64,000 bases of DNA from Euglena gracilis (Eukaryota > Euglenida > Euglenophyceae > Euglenales). The notes below the pieces were generated by a model that saw only the letters and a program-made list of their open reading frames with translations, had not been told where the DNA came from and ran no database searches. The stretch spans positions 37,292,382 through 37,356,381 of the forward strand of contig CP154957.1 of assembly GCA_039621445.1 (NCBI GenBank), read 5' to 3'. Positions within the stretch are counted from its first letter, which is position 1, and every line of letters begins with the position of its first letter. The position numbers were made by a program, and so were the translations under genes. Below, piece after piece: positions 22,992 to 48,180 of the stretch.

Positions 22992-25900
22992 GCACATGCC
23001 CCTCCCGCATGGAGTTTCGCTATTTCTCCACCCATTCGCTCCGTCGCATGCATGCATTTGGAATTCCCTGCACACTCATAAATCTGTTCCGAAGGATGGG
23101 CTTTCAAATGGTTTCAACCTTTGTCACACTGCGCCGTCATGCCCGGGCAAAGGGCCGCGGGCCATGGCCCATCCCGTCACAGAGGTGTTGCACCGGAGGG
23201 ACCCGAAGCACTACCCGGATCCGAATCACAAGCCGGAGGCCGTGGTGGCCCTGACCACCTTCAAGGTACTTTTGGAACTTCTTTCTCCCTGGCTGCCCTC
23301 CTCTACCCCCCTCCCCCCAATGTGACCTCCCTGGCGTTATTTTCTCCCGGAGTCCAGGGCTGGGGTTTTTATTTGGGGGGTTATAGCTCGGAGATTTTTT
23401 TTGGATTTTGGGGCAATATCCAAAACAGGGCAAAAAGCTTGAGAAAATTTGATTCTTCTGGGAGCCAGCAGCCTTTTTCCAGCCTCGGACCCCTGCCCCT
23501 CCGTCGACGAGTTTTATTCATTTGCGGCTGGACGACAACACATTTTTTTCGGGGCAAAATGCAAAAATGGGCCGGAAATGGGCAAAAATGGGTTGGAAAA
23601 GGGCTGGCCAGGACAAATTTGGGGTAAAGAAAATACAATACACACATTTTTTTTTGCATAATTGGCAGTTTTTTTTGGACGTTTTTTGCAGTTTCGATTT
23701 TTTTTGTCGCCTGGTTCGACCCCAGGTTGGGCCCAGTTCCAGCCGGGGGACCCCCATGGGGGGGGGTTCAGCCAGCAGCCTTTTTCCAGCTAGCCCAAAC
23801 TTTCCAGCTTCTGAGCTGGAGCCCCCCCCCCCCCAAGGCTTGTCAAAAAAAACGACCTGATCCAAAATAGTGAAAAATTTTCTTCCGGTGGCGTGCCGGG
23901 AAGTGCATTAGAAATGCCCGTTCCCCATGCACTTTTAAGCATATTGCACATGTTACAATGCTTTGTTATTTTTCATATAAAATTTTTTCATTGCTCATCT
24001 CTGCAAAGCCAAAAACCTTTCCATGAAGATCGCAACAAGCCAAGAATCCCCTCCTTTGGTGTTGTCTGGAGGGGGTATAGCTAGGACCCCGAAGTTGGAC
24101 CCCAGTGGGAGGAGTTATGTTGGGGGGGTTACCTTGAAAGACAGAGGATTTGAGTGGGAAAACTGTGCGACAGTTCTGGACGAAACTTCGACCAGGACTT
24201 CCCCCACCCTCTTAGAATTCCGCCCAGGATTCTCCCTGCCAATTTGAAGAAAATCTAATTCTTTCTATCAGCCGACAGCCAACATTTTCGCCGATTTTCG
24301 CCGAAAATGTGCTTTAAAGTGAGGCCCAAATTTGACCAAAATCTGGTTTAAATCTATCTGGGACCCCGAATGCGACTCTCCAAACCCTTACCTGCTCTTA
24401 TTATGAACCCGAATCAAAAACCAAACGTGGTGAGAATGGCAAATCCGATACCTGCCAAGCCAGTTTTCAGTTGTCTTGGCTGCCCTTTAATGTCGATGGG
24501 TTGGTTCTCTCTAATAACATGTATAATAGGGGTATTTATCCTCTTTTGGAGATTTCTTTGTAAAAATTTGATTTCATGGAATTTCCGATTTTTGAATTTT
24601 TGTCAAATTTCCAAATTTCCAGCCTTTCTGGATTTCTGCAGTAACGTGGCTTCACAGATCCCCCCCCGGCATTTCCAAAATCCGCCAAATATTTTCCCAA
24701 CAGAAAACAGAACCTTCCCCGTCCACAAATCCTCCCACGCCCCTCCCCCCAAACCCCCCCCCAAACCCCCACCCCCCCCCCACCCTCTCACACCTCCCAC
24801 ACAGGCGATGTGCAGCTTCCGGCCGCTGCCCCAGATCGCCCACTACCTGCGGACCATCGGAGAGCTGGCCGCCCTCGTCTCCCCCGAGGCGGTGGAGCAC
24901 CTGGGCCGCACCTTGGCGGACCCCGGCACCTCCGAGGAGGCCCGCAAGGTCCGGCCCCCGCCGAACGGGTCACACGCCCCACGCGTGCCCTGCGTGTGGC
25001 ACGTGCGTGTATCAGCCAGCGTGTGCACACTGGCGTTCGGGTGGGGCCGTGGCTGCTCTGTGGGCTGGACTGTGGGTTTGCGGTGGGCCTTCCGTCGGCT
25101 GCAGGCTGCCCTCAAGGTGGTGTACGTGCAGCTGCTGGAGTGCGACGAGGAGCGAGTGCGGCAGCAGATCGAGTCGTTGGCGGCTCGGCTCCGCCTCAGG
25201 TGTCCCGCCGCACCTCTGAGGCGTCCCGGAGAGAGACCGTTGACCCCTCCCCTCCACTTCTCTGCCACTTGAACACATCGGAAACGATGGATGCATGTGG
25301 TGCATTTAGTTGCCGTGCCCCCCCCCCCCCCACCAGCCCCTCGCCTACCCATGGACATGACCCACCCCCACTGTACTCCCCGCCCAGTGCCTGTCCCCCC
25401 CCCAGGCCCCTCACTTTGGACTTCGCCATGTCGACCTTCCTCGACCTGGTCCAGCAGTACCCTGGCGACGGCGGCTGCTTCCAAGTCTTCTTCCTCAACA
25501 TTGTGACCCTGAGCCCAGGTGCCCACCTTGGTTGTTGGGCCCATGGGTGACGGGACACAAACCCAACATGAAGCCCCTGGTTTGAAAATGGAAACATTTT
25601 CGAGGACCTGCAAGAACTCAGCAGCTTGCCCATACCGGGGGGGGATTTGAACGGGAAAATGGGTGTGGAAAAAATTCTGGACGGAATTTTCTGGATTTTT
25701 CCCGCCATTTTAAGGATCTGTCCAGGATTTTTCCCGGCAAATTTAAACAAAACCCAATTTCCTCCAGTGAACGCCCAAAATTTTTCTTCGGCGTTTTGCA
25801 CCAATTTTTTAAATGCATTTTTGTTCCAAATGACCTAAATTGATCATCCAAAATGAAAGAATACGTTCTTTGCTTTATTTTGCAATTTAGAGGTTTGGAT

Positions 25901-28900
25901 TCTACCAATTGTAAATGTTTGCTTTGGGAAAACCTGAAATTTTTGATGTGAATTCTGATGGGTCTCCCTGAAAAATGGGTTGACGAGATTTTTCCGTCGA
26001 GAATTTTTACCGGCCATTTTAAAGCGGGCGTCTAGAATTTTTCTGGCATTTTAAGGTTTCTTCCAATATTTTTCCTGACAGAATCCCCCCCCCCAGTGCC
26101 ACCGGCGCAACGAGGGACGTTTTTTTGCCCCTCTGAATCCCCTTTGCATCGGCCCATCGATGCAGCGCCATGGTTGGCTTTGATATCAGGAGGGTGTCGG
26201 GGCTTTAGGTGGTCCCCCCACCCCCCTTCCTGGACCACAAGGGGGTCCAGACCATAAATTCACTTGACACTGTTGAATTTCACCCCCCCCCCCCGGGTGG
26301 TCATGTTTGTGTGGGTTTTTTTCCAGCAAAATAGTGGGTTGGTGGGCTTGGGCTTGGGCTTGGAAAAAATGCCTCCCCCCGGGGGGGGTCACTAACTGAA
26401 TCTGTGTGGGGGGATTTGTTTCGCTTTTTTTTTCTCGCACTTTTTTGTGCATTTTTTCAAATTTTACAGAAATGAGCATTTTTTGCACTTTTTTCAGCAT
26501 TTTTTTTTGCTTTTTTGCTTTTTGACATATTTTTTTTCCCGTGGTTTACCCAATCTTTCGCATTTTTTTTTGCTTCTTTATTGAAGGTTTCAAGATTTTT
26601 TTTGAAAATGTCATTTTCCTCACAATTCCATATGATTGTAAATTTGGTGCCCTATTTGCATTTGTTTTTTGGGTAATTTTGCATTTTCATATTCTTGAGC
26701 GTTTTCTCTCGGATTTGCACATTTTTGTATTCCATGCACATTCCAAGTATGCGCATTTTTGCGCACACTTGGAGAAAATGCACATATTTTTTTTTGATGG
26801 CAGACATGTGCAGACCACCCCTCCTGGAGTCCACACTGACCTGGGGGTTACCCTGGACCCCCAAAATGTCAAATTTTTCTTTCCGGTGCTTCACAAGCCG
26901 AATTTTTTTCAGCAATTTGACAAATTATTGCCCCGAAATCGCATTTTGGTTTTCGCAGAAGGAGATAATGAAAAAAGTGGTTTGTGTCCATTTTCACCAT
27001 GGTCCCGGATCCCAAATGGCAACCTGAGGGATGCCCATTTTGACCTCTGGCAATCTGGCCCTATGGTATGACGCTCCATCCAAATCCATTTCCCAATACC
27101 CCTGCCCTGCTTTTGTGTGAGCAGGTGCTCACAAGAATTAGGTCAGGTGGTTGTGAGCTGAATTTTTGTTCAAAAAGGATGCCCCAAAACGCCAAAACCT
27201 TTGGCATGAAGTACGTCCCCGGAAATGAGGGTGGGCACGGGGCCTTTCCATTCACGGTCATGAATCGTTGACCAGAATTCGAATGCACAGCTGAAAACGG
27301 GGTATGACCACATGGCCCTGCTGAACCTTGGCCCCGGGAATGGCCCCAAAGGTAACAGACAGACAGATTCACAAATTAATAGATTTTCGGCCTGCTACTT
27401 TCTGCCGTCAAAAATGGTTTCACTTCATTTTGGCTGTGCGCTGTCAGGTGGCGGTGCCCCCCTCCTTGACCGTAGTGTGGCGGGTGTTGTCCGAAACCCC
27501 CCTCCCCCCCACCCGCCCGATATCGAACCCTGTCCCAGGAGAGGGACTCTTCCTGGCTGCCAACGAGCCGCACGCGTATGTCAGCGGCGACGCAGTGGAG
27601 GTCATGGCACGCAGCGACAACGTGGTGCGGGCGGGGCTGACACCGAAGTTCAAGGACGTCCACGTGCTGGGGGCGATGCTGTCCTACGACACGCAGGACG
27701 TCCACATCTTCCGCCCAAACACAGAGGTACACCCCAACAGAGCAGGGCTGCAAGTAAACCAGTACTAAACAAATAAATGGATAGAAGCACGCTTCCCCTG
27801 TGAGGGTCCCCCCTTGATTTGCCAATTACTTGCTGCTCCCACCCGTAAACGTAAAAGTTCCCTTGTACAAACAGTCACTATTTGACAATGGCCTTTGGGT
27901 GCTGGCTCTTTTCCAAACTCCCTTGGGATTGCAGGGGCCCCAGGAACCAAAGGCGAGCTGTTGGAAATCCGAAGTTTCATTTTGTATTGGGCCCCACATG
28001 GCCCGGCTTGAAGCGCTGCCTCTTTTGGGGAGAAGGGCGACCCAAGTGATGCCGCCGTGCGGGTCTCTCTCTGTTTTTTTTCCACTTTGCGCCAAGGGGG
28101 TGGGCAGGTGGGTCCGCACCAACCCCCGGGGTTTTGAACAGAAGCCTGTTGGCCCACCATCCCAGGGGCCCTTCACGTCGTACTGCCCGCCGCCGGAGTA
28201 CCCGGACTTCAAGCTGCTCCGCATCCACCTCACCAACACCCCCAGCCGCGAGTGGACCTGCGCCTCGTTCAGGACGGTCCTTCAGGGACACGGGCCCTTG
28301 CTTCTTCTTCCAGCTCTTCTTCTGCCTCGTCCTTCCCTTCTGTTTTCTCTCCGGACTCATGGGGTGGAAAGGTAGGACTGGGATCGAGATGGGCCCAAAT
28401 ACAACGGTTTTTTTGCAAGGTTTGGGTGATGGTCAATTTTTGATCGCCTTCAGAAAATTTCCACCTTCCACATGTGAGGTTTTGGCAGCATCCCCCCCCC
28501 CCTGATTTCCATACACACCGCCCTGCCCTCATACGAGCTGCCGGACTCCTCAGCCTGCCTGCTGTGTGTGAAGGTCTGCCTTCTCTCCTGCTCAGCCTCA
28601 GGTTTTATTACTGTCTGCATGCACATTGGCACTGCCCCCAGGAAAAATCAAAAGAAGGTAACCCCCCAAAGACAGTGACCTCGGCATTCCTCACTTCCTC
28701 ATTTAAAAAAATTTCGAGGCCCTCCAGGGGGGGTTCTAAACTTGTTTCGAACCAAAGATCAATAATACTCATCGTATTTTTTGAAAGTGACATTTGGTCC
28801 TATTTTTTAATGAATCCTAAGAAGTTCAATCTCGAAATCTGCCCACAAGTAATATTTCAAAAGATGGAAGCCCCTACAACTCATCAAAAGTGGTTCTTTT

Positions 28901-29365
28901 GGAGCTTGTTTGAATACGTTCCTTTCCAAAGGGGGCTTTTTTTGGTCGCCAAAACCAAGGACCCCACAGGTTCTAATTTGGGGGTTCTACACGTATGCGC
29001 GTGTGGGACATTTGAGGGCTTTTTCTCAAAAGCTCAGAGAGAACCTGCGCTCACAAAAGCAATGGTAAGGATGCCACCATGCCACCATTTATTAATCACG
29101 GAGTGCAAAATGGGCTGTCGTGCTGTCTGTCCACATCAAGCTGCAAGCCGCCCTGACATCTTGCTCGTTTGAAATTGGCGAAATGTTTTTCCCCCGAACG
29201 GAAATCACACCTCCGCTGTAGGGGGCGGCGGACGTGCTGTACTGCGTGCGGGACTGCGCCAATCCACCCCAGCGGCTCACAGTGCGGGAGGGCGCAGCGT
29301 TCTTCCTGCCTGCCGGGGTGGTACTGTACATGACCAGACATTCACTTACAGCCCAGACAAAATGA
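22868..29365 (+). CDS. MPI: Mannose-6-phosphate isomerase, type I (5' end missing)
   Basis: This zinc enzyme interconverts mannose-6-phosphate and fructose-6-phosphate in the cytosol, feeding GDP-mannose synthesis. Visible exons: about 22868-22991, 23183-23265, 24805-24948, 25105-25199, 25406-25518, 27539-27726, 28166-28276, about 28505-28573 and 29222-29365. All junctions through exon 7 keep phase. Expected metal and active-site residues are present: the Gln and His of SIQAHPEK, the Glu of PNHKPE, the His of [10 protein letters not shown] and the Arg of [36 protein letters not shown] and the C-terminal [14 protein letters not shown] also match the family. The protein ends at TGA 29363-29365. 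About 80-90 N-terminal residues usual for the family are not found; their exons would fall in or beyond the minisatellite. Intron 1 appears to use a GC donor. The gene looks functional apart from the missing 5' end. Confidence 0.93.
23183..23265 (+). CDS. MPI: MPI visible exon 2 (NHKPE)
   Basis: Acceptor cgtcacag, donor aag|gtactt. Encodes [20 protein letters not shown] and VVALTTFK; the Glu of NHKPE is a zinc ligand in this family. Confidence 0.9.
23465..23810 (+). repeat. Dispersed repeat family 3, copy 1 (MPI intron 2)
   Basis: Starts with agcctttttccagcc and contains aaaaatgggccgg/aaaatgggttgg, gctggcc, aattggcagttttttttgg, a ggttcgaccccagg box, gggcccagttccagc and ggttcagccagcagcc. The same order occurs at 30565-30885 and 49100-49395, all on the plus strand. 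Confidence 0.8.
24805..24948 (+). CDS. MPI: MPI visible exon 3
   Basis: 48 codons, phase 0 at both ends, acceptor cccacacag, donor aag|gtccgg. Starts [15 protein letters not shown], matching the CGFRP region of type I isomerases. Confidence 0.92.
25105..25199 (+). CDS. MPI: MPI visible exon 4
   Basis: Acceptor cggctgcag, donor ag|gtgtcc. Encodes a helical segment, [20 protein letters not shown] and onward; it joins exon 5 through a split Arg codon. Confidence 0.88.
25406..25518 (+). CDS. MPI: MPI visible exon 5
   Basis: Acceptor cccccccccag, donor ag|gtgccc. Encodes [20 protein letters not shown] and IVTLSPG, a strongly conserved stretch of the family. Confidence 0.95.
25519..27538. other. 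Large MPI intron, no exon seen
   Basis: A 2-kb intron between phase-matched exons 5 and 6. Holds facing C/G-run stems near 26280-26300 and 26375-26390 and a T-rich degenerate array at 26420-26790. No exon-like segment. Confidence 0.8.
26420..26790 (+). repeat. Degenerate TTTTTGCA(C/T) array
   Basis: Many imperfect repeats of 9-14 bp (gcatttttt, gcacttttt, tgcttttttgc) over about 370 bp inside MPI intron 5. Same sequence type as 53930-54130. Confidence 0.6.
27539..27726 (+). CDS. MPI: MPI visible exon 6 (His and Arg active-site residues)
   Basis: Acceptor ctgtcccag, donor gag|gtacac. Encodes [20 protein letters not shown] and [16 protein letters not shown], holding the zinc-binding His and the catalytic Arg. 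Confidence 0.96.
28166..28276 (+). CDS. MPI: MPI visible exon 7
   Basis: Acceptor catcccag, phase 0. Encodes [17 protein letters not shown], matching the PPxPDF region. The donor may be acg|gtcctt (28277) or an earlier ga|gtggac. Confidence 0.82.
28505..28573 (+). CDS. MPI: MPI visible exon 8
   Basis: Encodes [20 protein letters not shown] and CVK, then donor gtctgc. The [11 protein letters not shown] pattern matches the family's strand before the C-terminal cupin. The nearest acceptor (ggcag, 28488) is out of phase by one base across a 12-C run, so a homopolymer length error is likely. Confidence 0.7.
29222..29365 (+). CDS. MPI: MPI last exon
   Basis: 48 codons including TGA (29363-29365), acceptor ccgctgtag, phase 0 with exon 8. 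Encodes [18 protein letters not shown], the C-terminal cupin 'G-x-x-F-F-(V/L)-P-A-G' signature. Confidence 0.92.
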   Translation, partial: GAADVLYCVRDCANPPQRLTVREGAAFFLPAGVVLYMTRHSLTAQTK

Positions 29366-30564
29366 TGAGAAACATAAGTAATGGGAAATCACCCAATTCT
29401 CACTCCCCATCATTCCCCCCCCCCCGTCATTTCCACCTGCACCTTTTCTACACCCTTTGGAGGAGCCATTATCAGGGTCAGATTTCACTCACAAAAAATG
29501 GGGTGCATGGTAATTTTTGGGCAATTTTTTGGGTCTTTTTTTTGTAATGAAAAATCACAAAAAAGACCACCAGAAAAGCATTTTTGACCGAGCAATTTTT
29601 GAACATTTGAGTTGCCATTTCCCCGAAAACCTTCATTACAAGTGAGAAAAAAAGTGCGTTTCCCCTGAAATGGTGGATTTCTCATTATTGATTTCCCCAG
29701 GAATTCCTGTCACTTTTTCCCTGTCATTTTTGTCCGGACTGTAACATTGGTGTGACCTCACTCCCCGGGGGGGGGGAGGGGTTTCGAGAGTGGGTGGATG
29801 GGTGGATGGAAAAGTTCCCCTCCCCGTGGGTCCAGTGAATCTTTGTATATGACCCTGAAGGAGGAGTTCGTGGCGTTCATCGCAGAAGCGCAGGTCCAGC
29901 CCACAGCCCAGGCCTCGGCATAGGAAGTCCATCACAGTTTCCAATACAATCGGGCTTACGGCCGAGGGATGGGAATGGGATACGGTTTGCCGGTTGGCCG
30001 AATTCCGGCTGGGTTGTTCCGGCCGAATGTGCCCCCATTTCGGTTTCATTCAATGCCACGCCGCCGGCCCATTCCTCACCCAAACCCACACCCTGCCTTG
30101 GCCCTGGTCACAAACCCCCAACCCGAACACGATCCCTCTGATAGGTTTGAACGCATGTTGGAGTTTGCAGGGACAGCGCGAACGTTTTCTGGAATCCTGT
30201 TGTGTTCTCACTTGTTCAGTGCATTGGATTGCCCCCCCCCCCCCCATTTGAATTGCTGCTCCCCCCCCCGCCACACTTTGAACTCTGCAGGGCTGACCGC
30301 CTGCCAACGACCCTGCATGACCCCGTTGGCTCCTGCCGCAGCCTTTGCCCTCGCCATCGTCGTCCTGCGGAGGGACTGCCCCCCCACTCGACCCTGCAAG
30401 TCCCTCCCTGCCCCTCTCTGTCCAGCCCCACCCTCTCCTCTGTCCTTGATGAATGACGGCGGCCGTTACGACTCCCCTGTGGCAGGGATGCTTTCAAGGA
30501 GAGTTGAGGTCCAGTTTGGTGACCCCAGTGCTTCAGAAAACTCGACCCCATCGGGGGGTTCAGC

Positions 30565-30885
30565 CACCCAGCAGCCTTCTTCCAGCCTGACACTCCATTG
30601 ATGAGTATATTTAATTTGTTTAATTTTTTTTCCAGCCGCCCGAAAGCCGGCAGTAATGGATTTTGGCGGCGCAAAAAAATGGGTCAAAAATGGGCAAAAT
30701 GGGTCGGAATTCGGCTGGCCTTTGAATTTTAGGTAAAAATCGTTGTTTTTTTGCTTAATTGGCAGTTTTGGGAACACTTTTTTTGCAATTTATTTTTGGC
30801 ACTCAGTTCCACTCTGTTGGGCCCAGTTGCAGCTGGGGGACTTCTTTTCAGAGGGGGGTTCAGCCGGGAGCCTCTTTCCAGTCAG
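30565..30885 (+). repeat. Dispersed repeat family 3, copy 2
   Basis: Shares cagcagccttcttccagcc, aaaaaatgggtcaaaaatgg, aattggcagttttggg, gggcccagttgcagctgggg and ggttcagccgggagcc, in the same order as at 23465. Confidence 0.8.
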
Positions 30886-31919
30886 CCCAAATTTTCTGAG
30901 CTGGTTCTATTTTCAGTCCGAAGACCCCGAAGAAATTTGAGCACCAAAATTGACCTTTCCTTCCAAAAGCGTTTTAAAAAACCTCTGACCCAGCCACACC
31001 ACAGGCTATCGTGCCGGTTTTCAGGACGGGAGTCCCCTCTAATGGGCCAGCCATCAGCCTTTTCGCCGCCCAAATCCGACTCGATTCAATTGATATGCCG
31101 TGCCTGAATTGCGCCCGACGCCAGCACCTAAGAACGTGTACAACAGAAAGAGTGGTTGCAGAAACCGGAAAGAAAAGTTCACTGTGAATTCACTGTTCTC
31201 TGTGGGCAAGGACAGGGAGAAGACAGATGGTGGTGTGATGGTGGTGTGACATCACCAGCACATTTCAGAGCATTGAGAACATCTGAAGAATTTGTTTTGT
31301 TTTATCTGCAAAAAAAGAGGATTCTCTAATAGAGCTTTGACTGGCATGGGTGTTCAGGCAGGAGACACAGATGGCGGATGAGGAGGACATCCCTGGGCAT
31401 CCAGGCCGCCGGAACCTCTCCCTACTGTAATTGCGAGTTGTCCTATCCCCCGTTTGAAGTTCACACCGCGGCAGGGTCTTTCGCGTTGGCTGGTTTCGTG
31501 TTGGTTGGGGGCAGGGCTATGGGTGTGAGTGGTGGGGGGATCAAATGCCTTCTGTCACTGAATCAGGCCTTTTTTTTAGAGAAAGAAGTATTGCCCACCA
31601 CCCGGGCGAGAAGTCATTCTTGGCACCCAGGGGGGTGGAGTTGGGTTTTGGAGTGGGTATTGCGTGCAAAGATACCCCGAGGGCGCCAAGAACAGCCGCT
31701 GGCTGGACCCTCCCCCTGGGGGTCGGAAGGCTAATACCGGCTGGTGGACCTGACCCGGCTGGCACAAACAGGCAAAAAAATTCAAATCGAGCTGGTTTGG
31801 ATTTTTTTTTCAGCCAATTTTTAATTGAAAACCCAAGAAGCTTCCAAAAATGGTCATTTTCCCCCCATTTTTACACCTTTTCTTAGCGCGCTCATGTGTG
31901 TGCGCGCATGCAGGACTCC

Positions 31920-31924
31920 GTCTT

Positions 31925-31963
<39 letters not shown>

Positions 31964-31995
31964 GCTGCCTGCCTGCCTACCTGTCTGTCCCCCAC

Positions 31996-32050
<55 letters not shown>

Positions 32051-32085
32051 CGTGCGTGCGTGTGTGCGCGCGTTTCGTGCGCGCG
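31920..32085. repeat. Compound microsatellite (TCTG)n-(CT)n-(GT)n
   Basis: (TCTG)n at 31922-31965, (CT)n at 31998-32034, then (GT)n and (CGTG)n to about 32085. Confidence 0.95.
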
Positions 32086-34058
32086 CGTGTCTTTGACCGA
32101 CCCTGCCCCTCCTCGTTATCCTTGCTCTGGCCCGAGGTCGCTGCTCTGCAGGCCTTACACAACTTGAATTCTGTGTGGAACGTCTGCGTGCCTGTGCCGG
32201 CCTGCAAGCATGAATGGCAGGGCAGTCCCACGGACGCTCGCATGTGTCATTTAGGCAAACAGGATGGCCCACGCATCACCCAGTCCACAGAGAAAGAAAG
32301 AAAATCCAACATGGGTTGGTCATCGCTCCTCTGGGGTGGAGGGTTGTGCAATTCGTCACAGGAGGGGTGCATTTTCAAAAACCAGCCATTCTCTCGTATG
32401 TGGTCTTGGCGCGTTCTTTGTGGGCTACGGTCCCCTTTGGGAGGGCATCTGCAGCTGTGGTGCACATGTCCAAGGACCCTATGCCCTGACCGTTCTGGGT
32501 CTTTTAAGAGCCCCATGGGGGGCAAGGAAGCCCCGGCTGGAATCAAGCGTGCCCCAAAGCGGGAGGCCATGGGCTTGTGCTTCCTTGACAAAGCCGGTTT
32601 ACCCCGGCGCCCCCACAGGCCCGCCGGCCCTCCCCCTGCCACGCTCATCCGTGTCCCGCCGACCGTGATGTTCGGCTGGTACGGCTGCCCCCCACCCCTG
32701 ACCCCGACTACCCCATCCCTCCCTCGCCCAGGGCCCTATGCCCCCCCCCCCCTCCAAGGTTGTACAGGAATACCCAAAACCCCATGTGTGTGGTGGGTCT
32801 CCCCCCCCCCCCCCCGTGGAACCCTCTGGTCCAACCCCCCCCCCCGCCGCCAGGCCGTATTGTGCAGCCCTGCCTTCCATCTCTCCATTGCCGCCGGGGG
32901 TGCAACCAACAGGGTGCAGACCCAGTTCCAGGGAGTGGGTGATTGAGAGATTGACGACCCCCCCCCCCCAATCACTCATTGCGCATCATGAGTGCCCGGA
33001 ACACCCCCGCCCCCACGGTCCAAAAGAGCATCTTCGGGGGGGAGTTGCCTGCCTGAATGGCCAGGCTATTTTTAAAAAAAATTGAAACTGCCCGGCTGCG
33101 TTGTAAGGCATGGCCGACTCCACCCCAGGGGTCGGCACCAGAAGCCCCGAAAAGGGCCGTTTCCCGCCCGTTTCCCGCCCCGGGGGCCCCGAGACCCCCT
33201 TGAATTGAAGGCGGCCGGGGCCAGCGGGCTCTGTGCCGGACGCCATTCCCACCCTTGGGCTGTGGGCCTGGCCTGGGGCAGCCCCCCTTCTCTCTCCTGA
33301 CCCGCCGCCCTTCCCTGCCCTGCCCGGCCCAGCCTCGGCTGGTGCGGAGGGGCCCTGGGCCTCGGCCCCCAGGCTTCTGCACCGGCCCCTTCCTATGCGT
33401 GCCTCTCCCCGCCTTGTGACTGTTTCTGATGTGGGGGCGGTATGGGCAGTGTCACCATCCCGTTGCTATTTACGGGATGTTGACTTTGTATTTCTGGATC
33501 GTTTTTTGTTTTTTTTGGATTTGACCAAGCAAAAGCGCAAAGAATGCACAAACCATTTTATCATCAGCATTTAGCATTTGATGTGTGTTGTGCTTTTTGA
33601 GAAGTATCTTGCCCATACAGCGGAACATTTTCACATTTCTCGTGCCAATTTTTTTTTTTGCGAATTGAGAGCATTTGGCATTCCATCTCTTTGTTCTCCA
33701 TCCGATTTTTTTTGAACGAATGGTGCATATATTTTCCTTTTTTCCCCCGAGAGACAAAAAGCAAAGGCCCCCTCCCCCAAACGAAGTCTCTCAAGCCGGC
33801 CCTCTGAATGATGTTTCCGGGACCGGCGTCTGATTTCGGTCTCCAAGTGCTGTCTGTGGATCAAAGCACCGAAGTCGATTTCTGAAACAGATTCGTTTTC
33901 CCAGCGGCTCCTTTGCATTCTTTCTGCGGCTTCCATTTCCGTCAGTCGGCCGTGGCGAGCTCGGGCTTGGGATTCTGCAGCACCTGCCGGCCTCTTTGGG
34001 CCCCGACCTCCTTTTCCCTGCAGCCCGCGCCCACCCCCCTGCCATGCCGTGAGGCGGG

Positions 34059-34150
34059 ATGGCGGCGTACGGCACCTTCTCGCCCGCCGAGCTCCTCGAG
34101 AGCCGCTCCCTCTCCGCCCCACTGCCTGATGGCCAAGCCCCCGCGTGGTG
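34059..34150 (+). CDS. Candidate first exon of the ClC gene
   Basis: A CpG-rich segment opens with ATG and encodes MAAYGTFSPAELLESRSLSA, then continues to about 34150, where GT donors occur (gcgtg|gtggtt). Its composition matches the real exons and its place fits an N-terminal exon, but nothing in the sequence is diagnostic of a ClC. A second Arg-rich candidate (MRLTKPLLRRRSLLGW) lies near 34765-34870. Confidence 0.3.
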
Positions 34151-35133
34151 GTTTCCTGTGTTGTGTTGGCACCCCACAATTCACCCGGATTTCGCACAAA
34201 AAGAAATGCACACACCTGCGTGTGCGGTTACCCCCAGACGTTTCCATCTTTCTTTATGGGGGATGCCCACCCCGCAGTGCCGGCACCACATGGCACTGCG
34301 TGGCGCTGCGCGTCACTGCGCGGCACTGTGGGCCACATGCAAGCACCTTTAATGATGTAACACTATGCAGGCATTTTTTGGTCATTGTGCGACATTTCTA
34401 GCCAGAAGTGGTTAAATTGGCCCAAAAAGGCAAAAAAGTTGCACAGAACGACCAGAATTGCCCTTGATGGCCCGAAAAAGCCAATGATGCAAAACCAAGT
34501 TCAACAGCCTGCAATGCCATACAGTGCACAAACCATGTGGTGCCAGCACTGCGGGGCAGGCATCCCCATGGACTGCATATTTGACTTCGTCAAGGTTGGC
34601 TCCTGTGCAAACCTAAAACCTTGGTGCTATGGCCTTCGCCCTTCCCGCAAACACCTTCATCCAAACTTGGCCCAGCTTGGCCAGGTCGAAGCACCGGATT
34701 CGGTGCCACCGTATCCCGAAGCGGAGGCGTGCCGGTGGCCCCGCCGCCCCCTCCCCGCCGTGGGCCATGCGCCTCACGAAGCCCTTGCTGCGCCGCCGCA
34801 GCCTGCTCGGCTGGGCGCACCAGCCGCGGTGGCAGGCGCACCGCTTCACCGCCCCGGAGCAGCAGCAGATGGCGAGCAGGGGGCACCCCGCCATGGGTTG
34901 GGGGGGGGGTCCGGCCAGAACGGTGGCAGCGGCGGGCTGTGGTGCGTTGGTGGAACTCCGCCACGGAACGGGGCTCTGGAATAGTCCCCCACTGATCGGA
35001 GAGGGTGGGCTGCCCCCCTGTGGGATGGCTGCACATCTCATCTTCCGCCCCACATCTGCACACAGGAAGGGGGCACGCGGGGTTGGACCTGGCCGGGAGG
35101 CATTCATCGCGCCTGAGGCCGCCCTCCCGCGGC

Positions 35134-48180
<13,047 letters not shown>

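Larger units (their letters stand above)
29366..34058. other. Intergenic region between MPI and the ClC gene
   Basis: No convincing exon on either strand. Contains C-runs, a family 3 repeat (30565-30885) and a compound microsatellite (31920-32085). Several open frames of 100-370 codons here (for example 31825-32946) are low-complexity or run through repeats. Confidence 0.55.

Noticed and set aside
23700-23730. tRNA gene from the ggttcgacccc B-box
   Set aside because: No A box, no cloverleaf-forming flanks; it lies inside dispersed repeat family 3.
24370-25272. 300-codon plus-strand open frame as one gene
   Set aside because: It reads through an intron; only the parts at 24805-24948 and 25105-25199 belong to the isomerase.
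31825-32946. 373-codon open frame
   Set aside because: Crosses a compound microsatellite and C-runs with no recognisable domain or exon signals.
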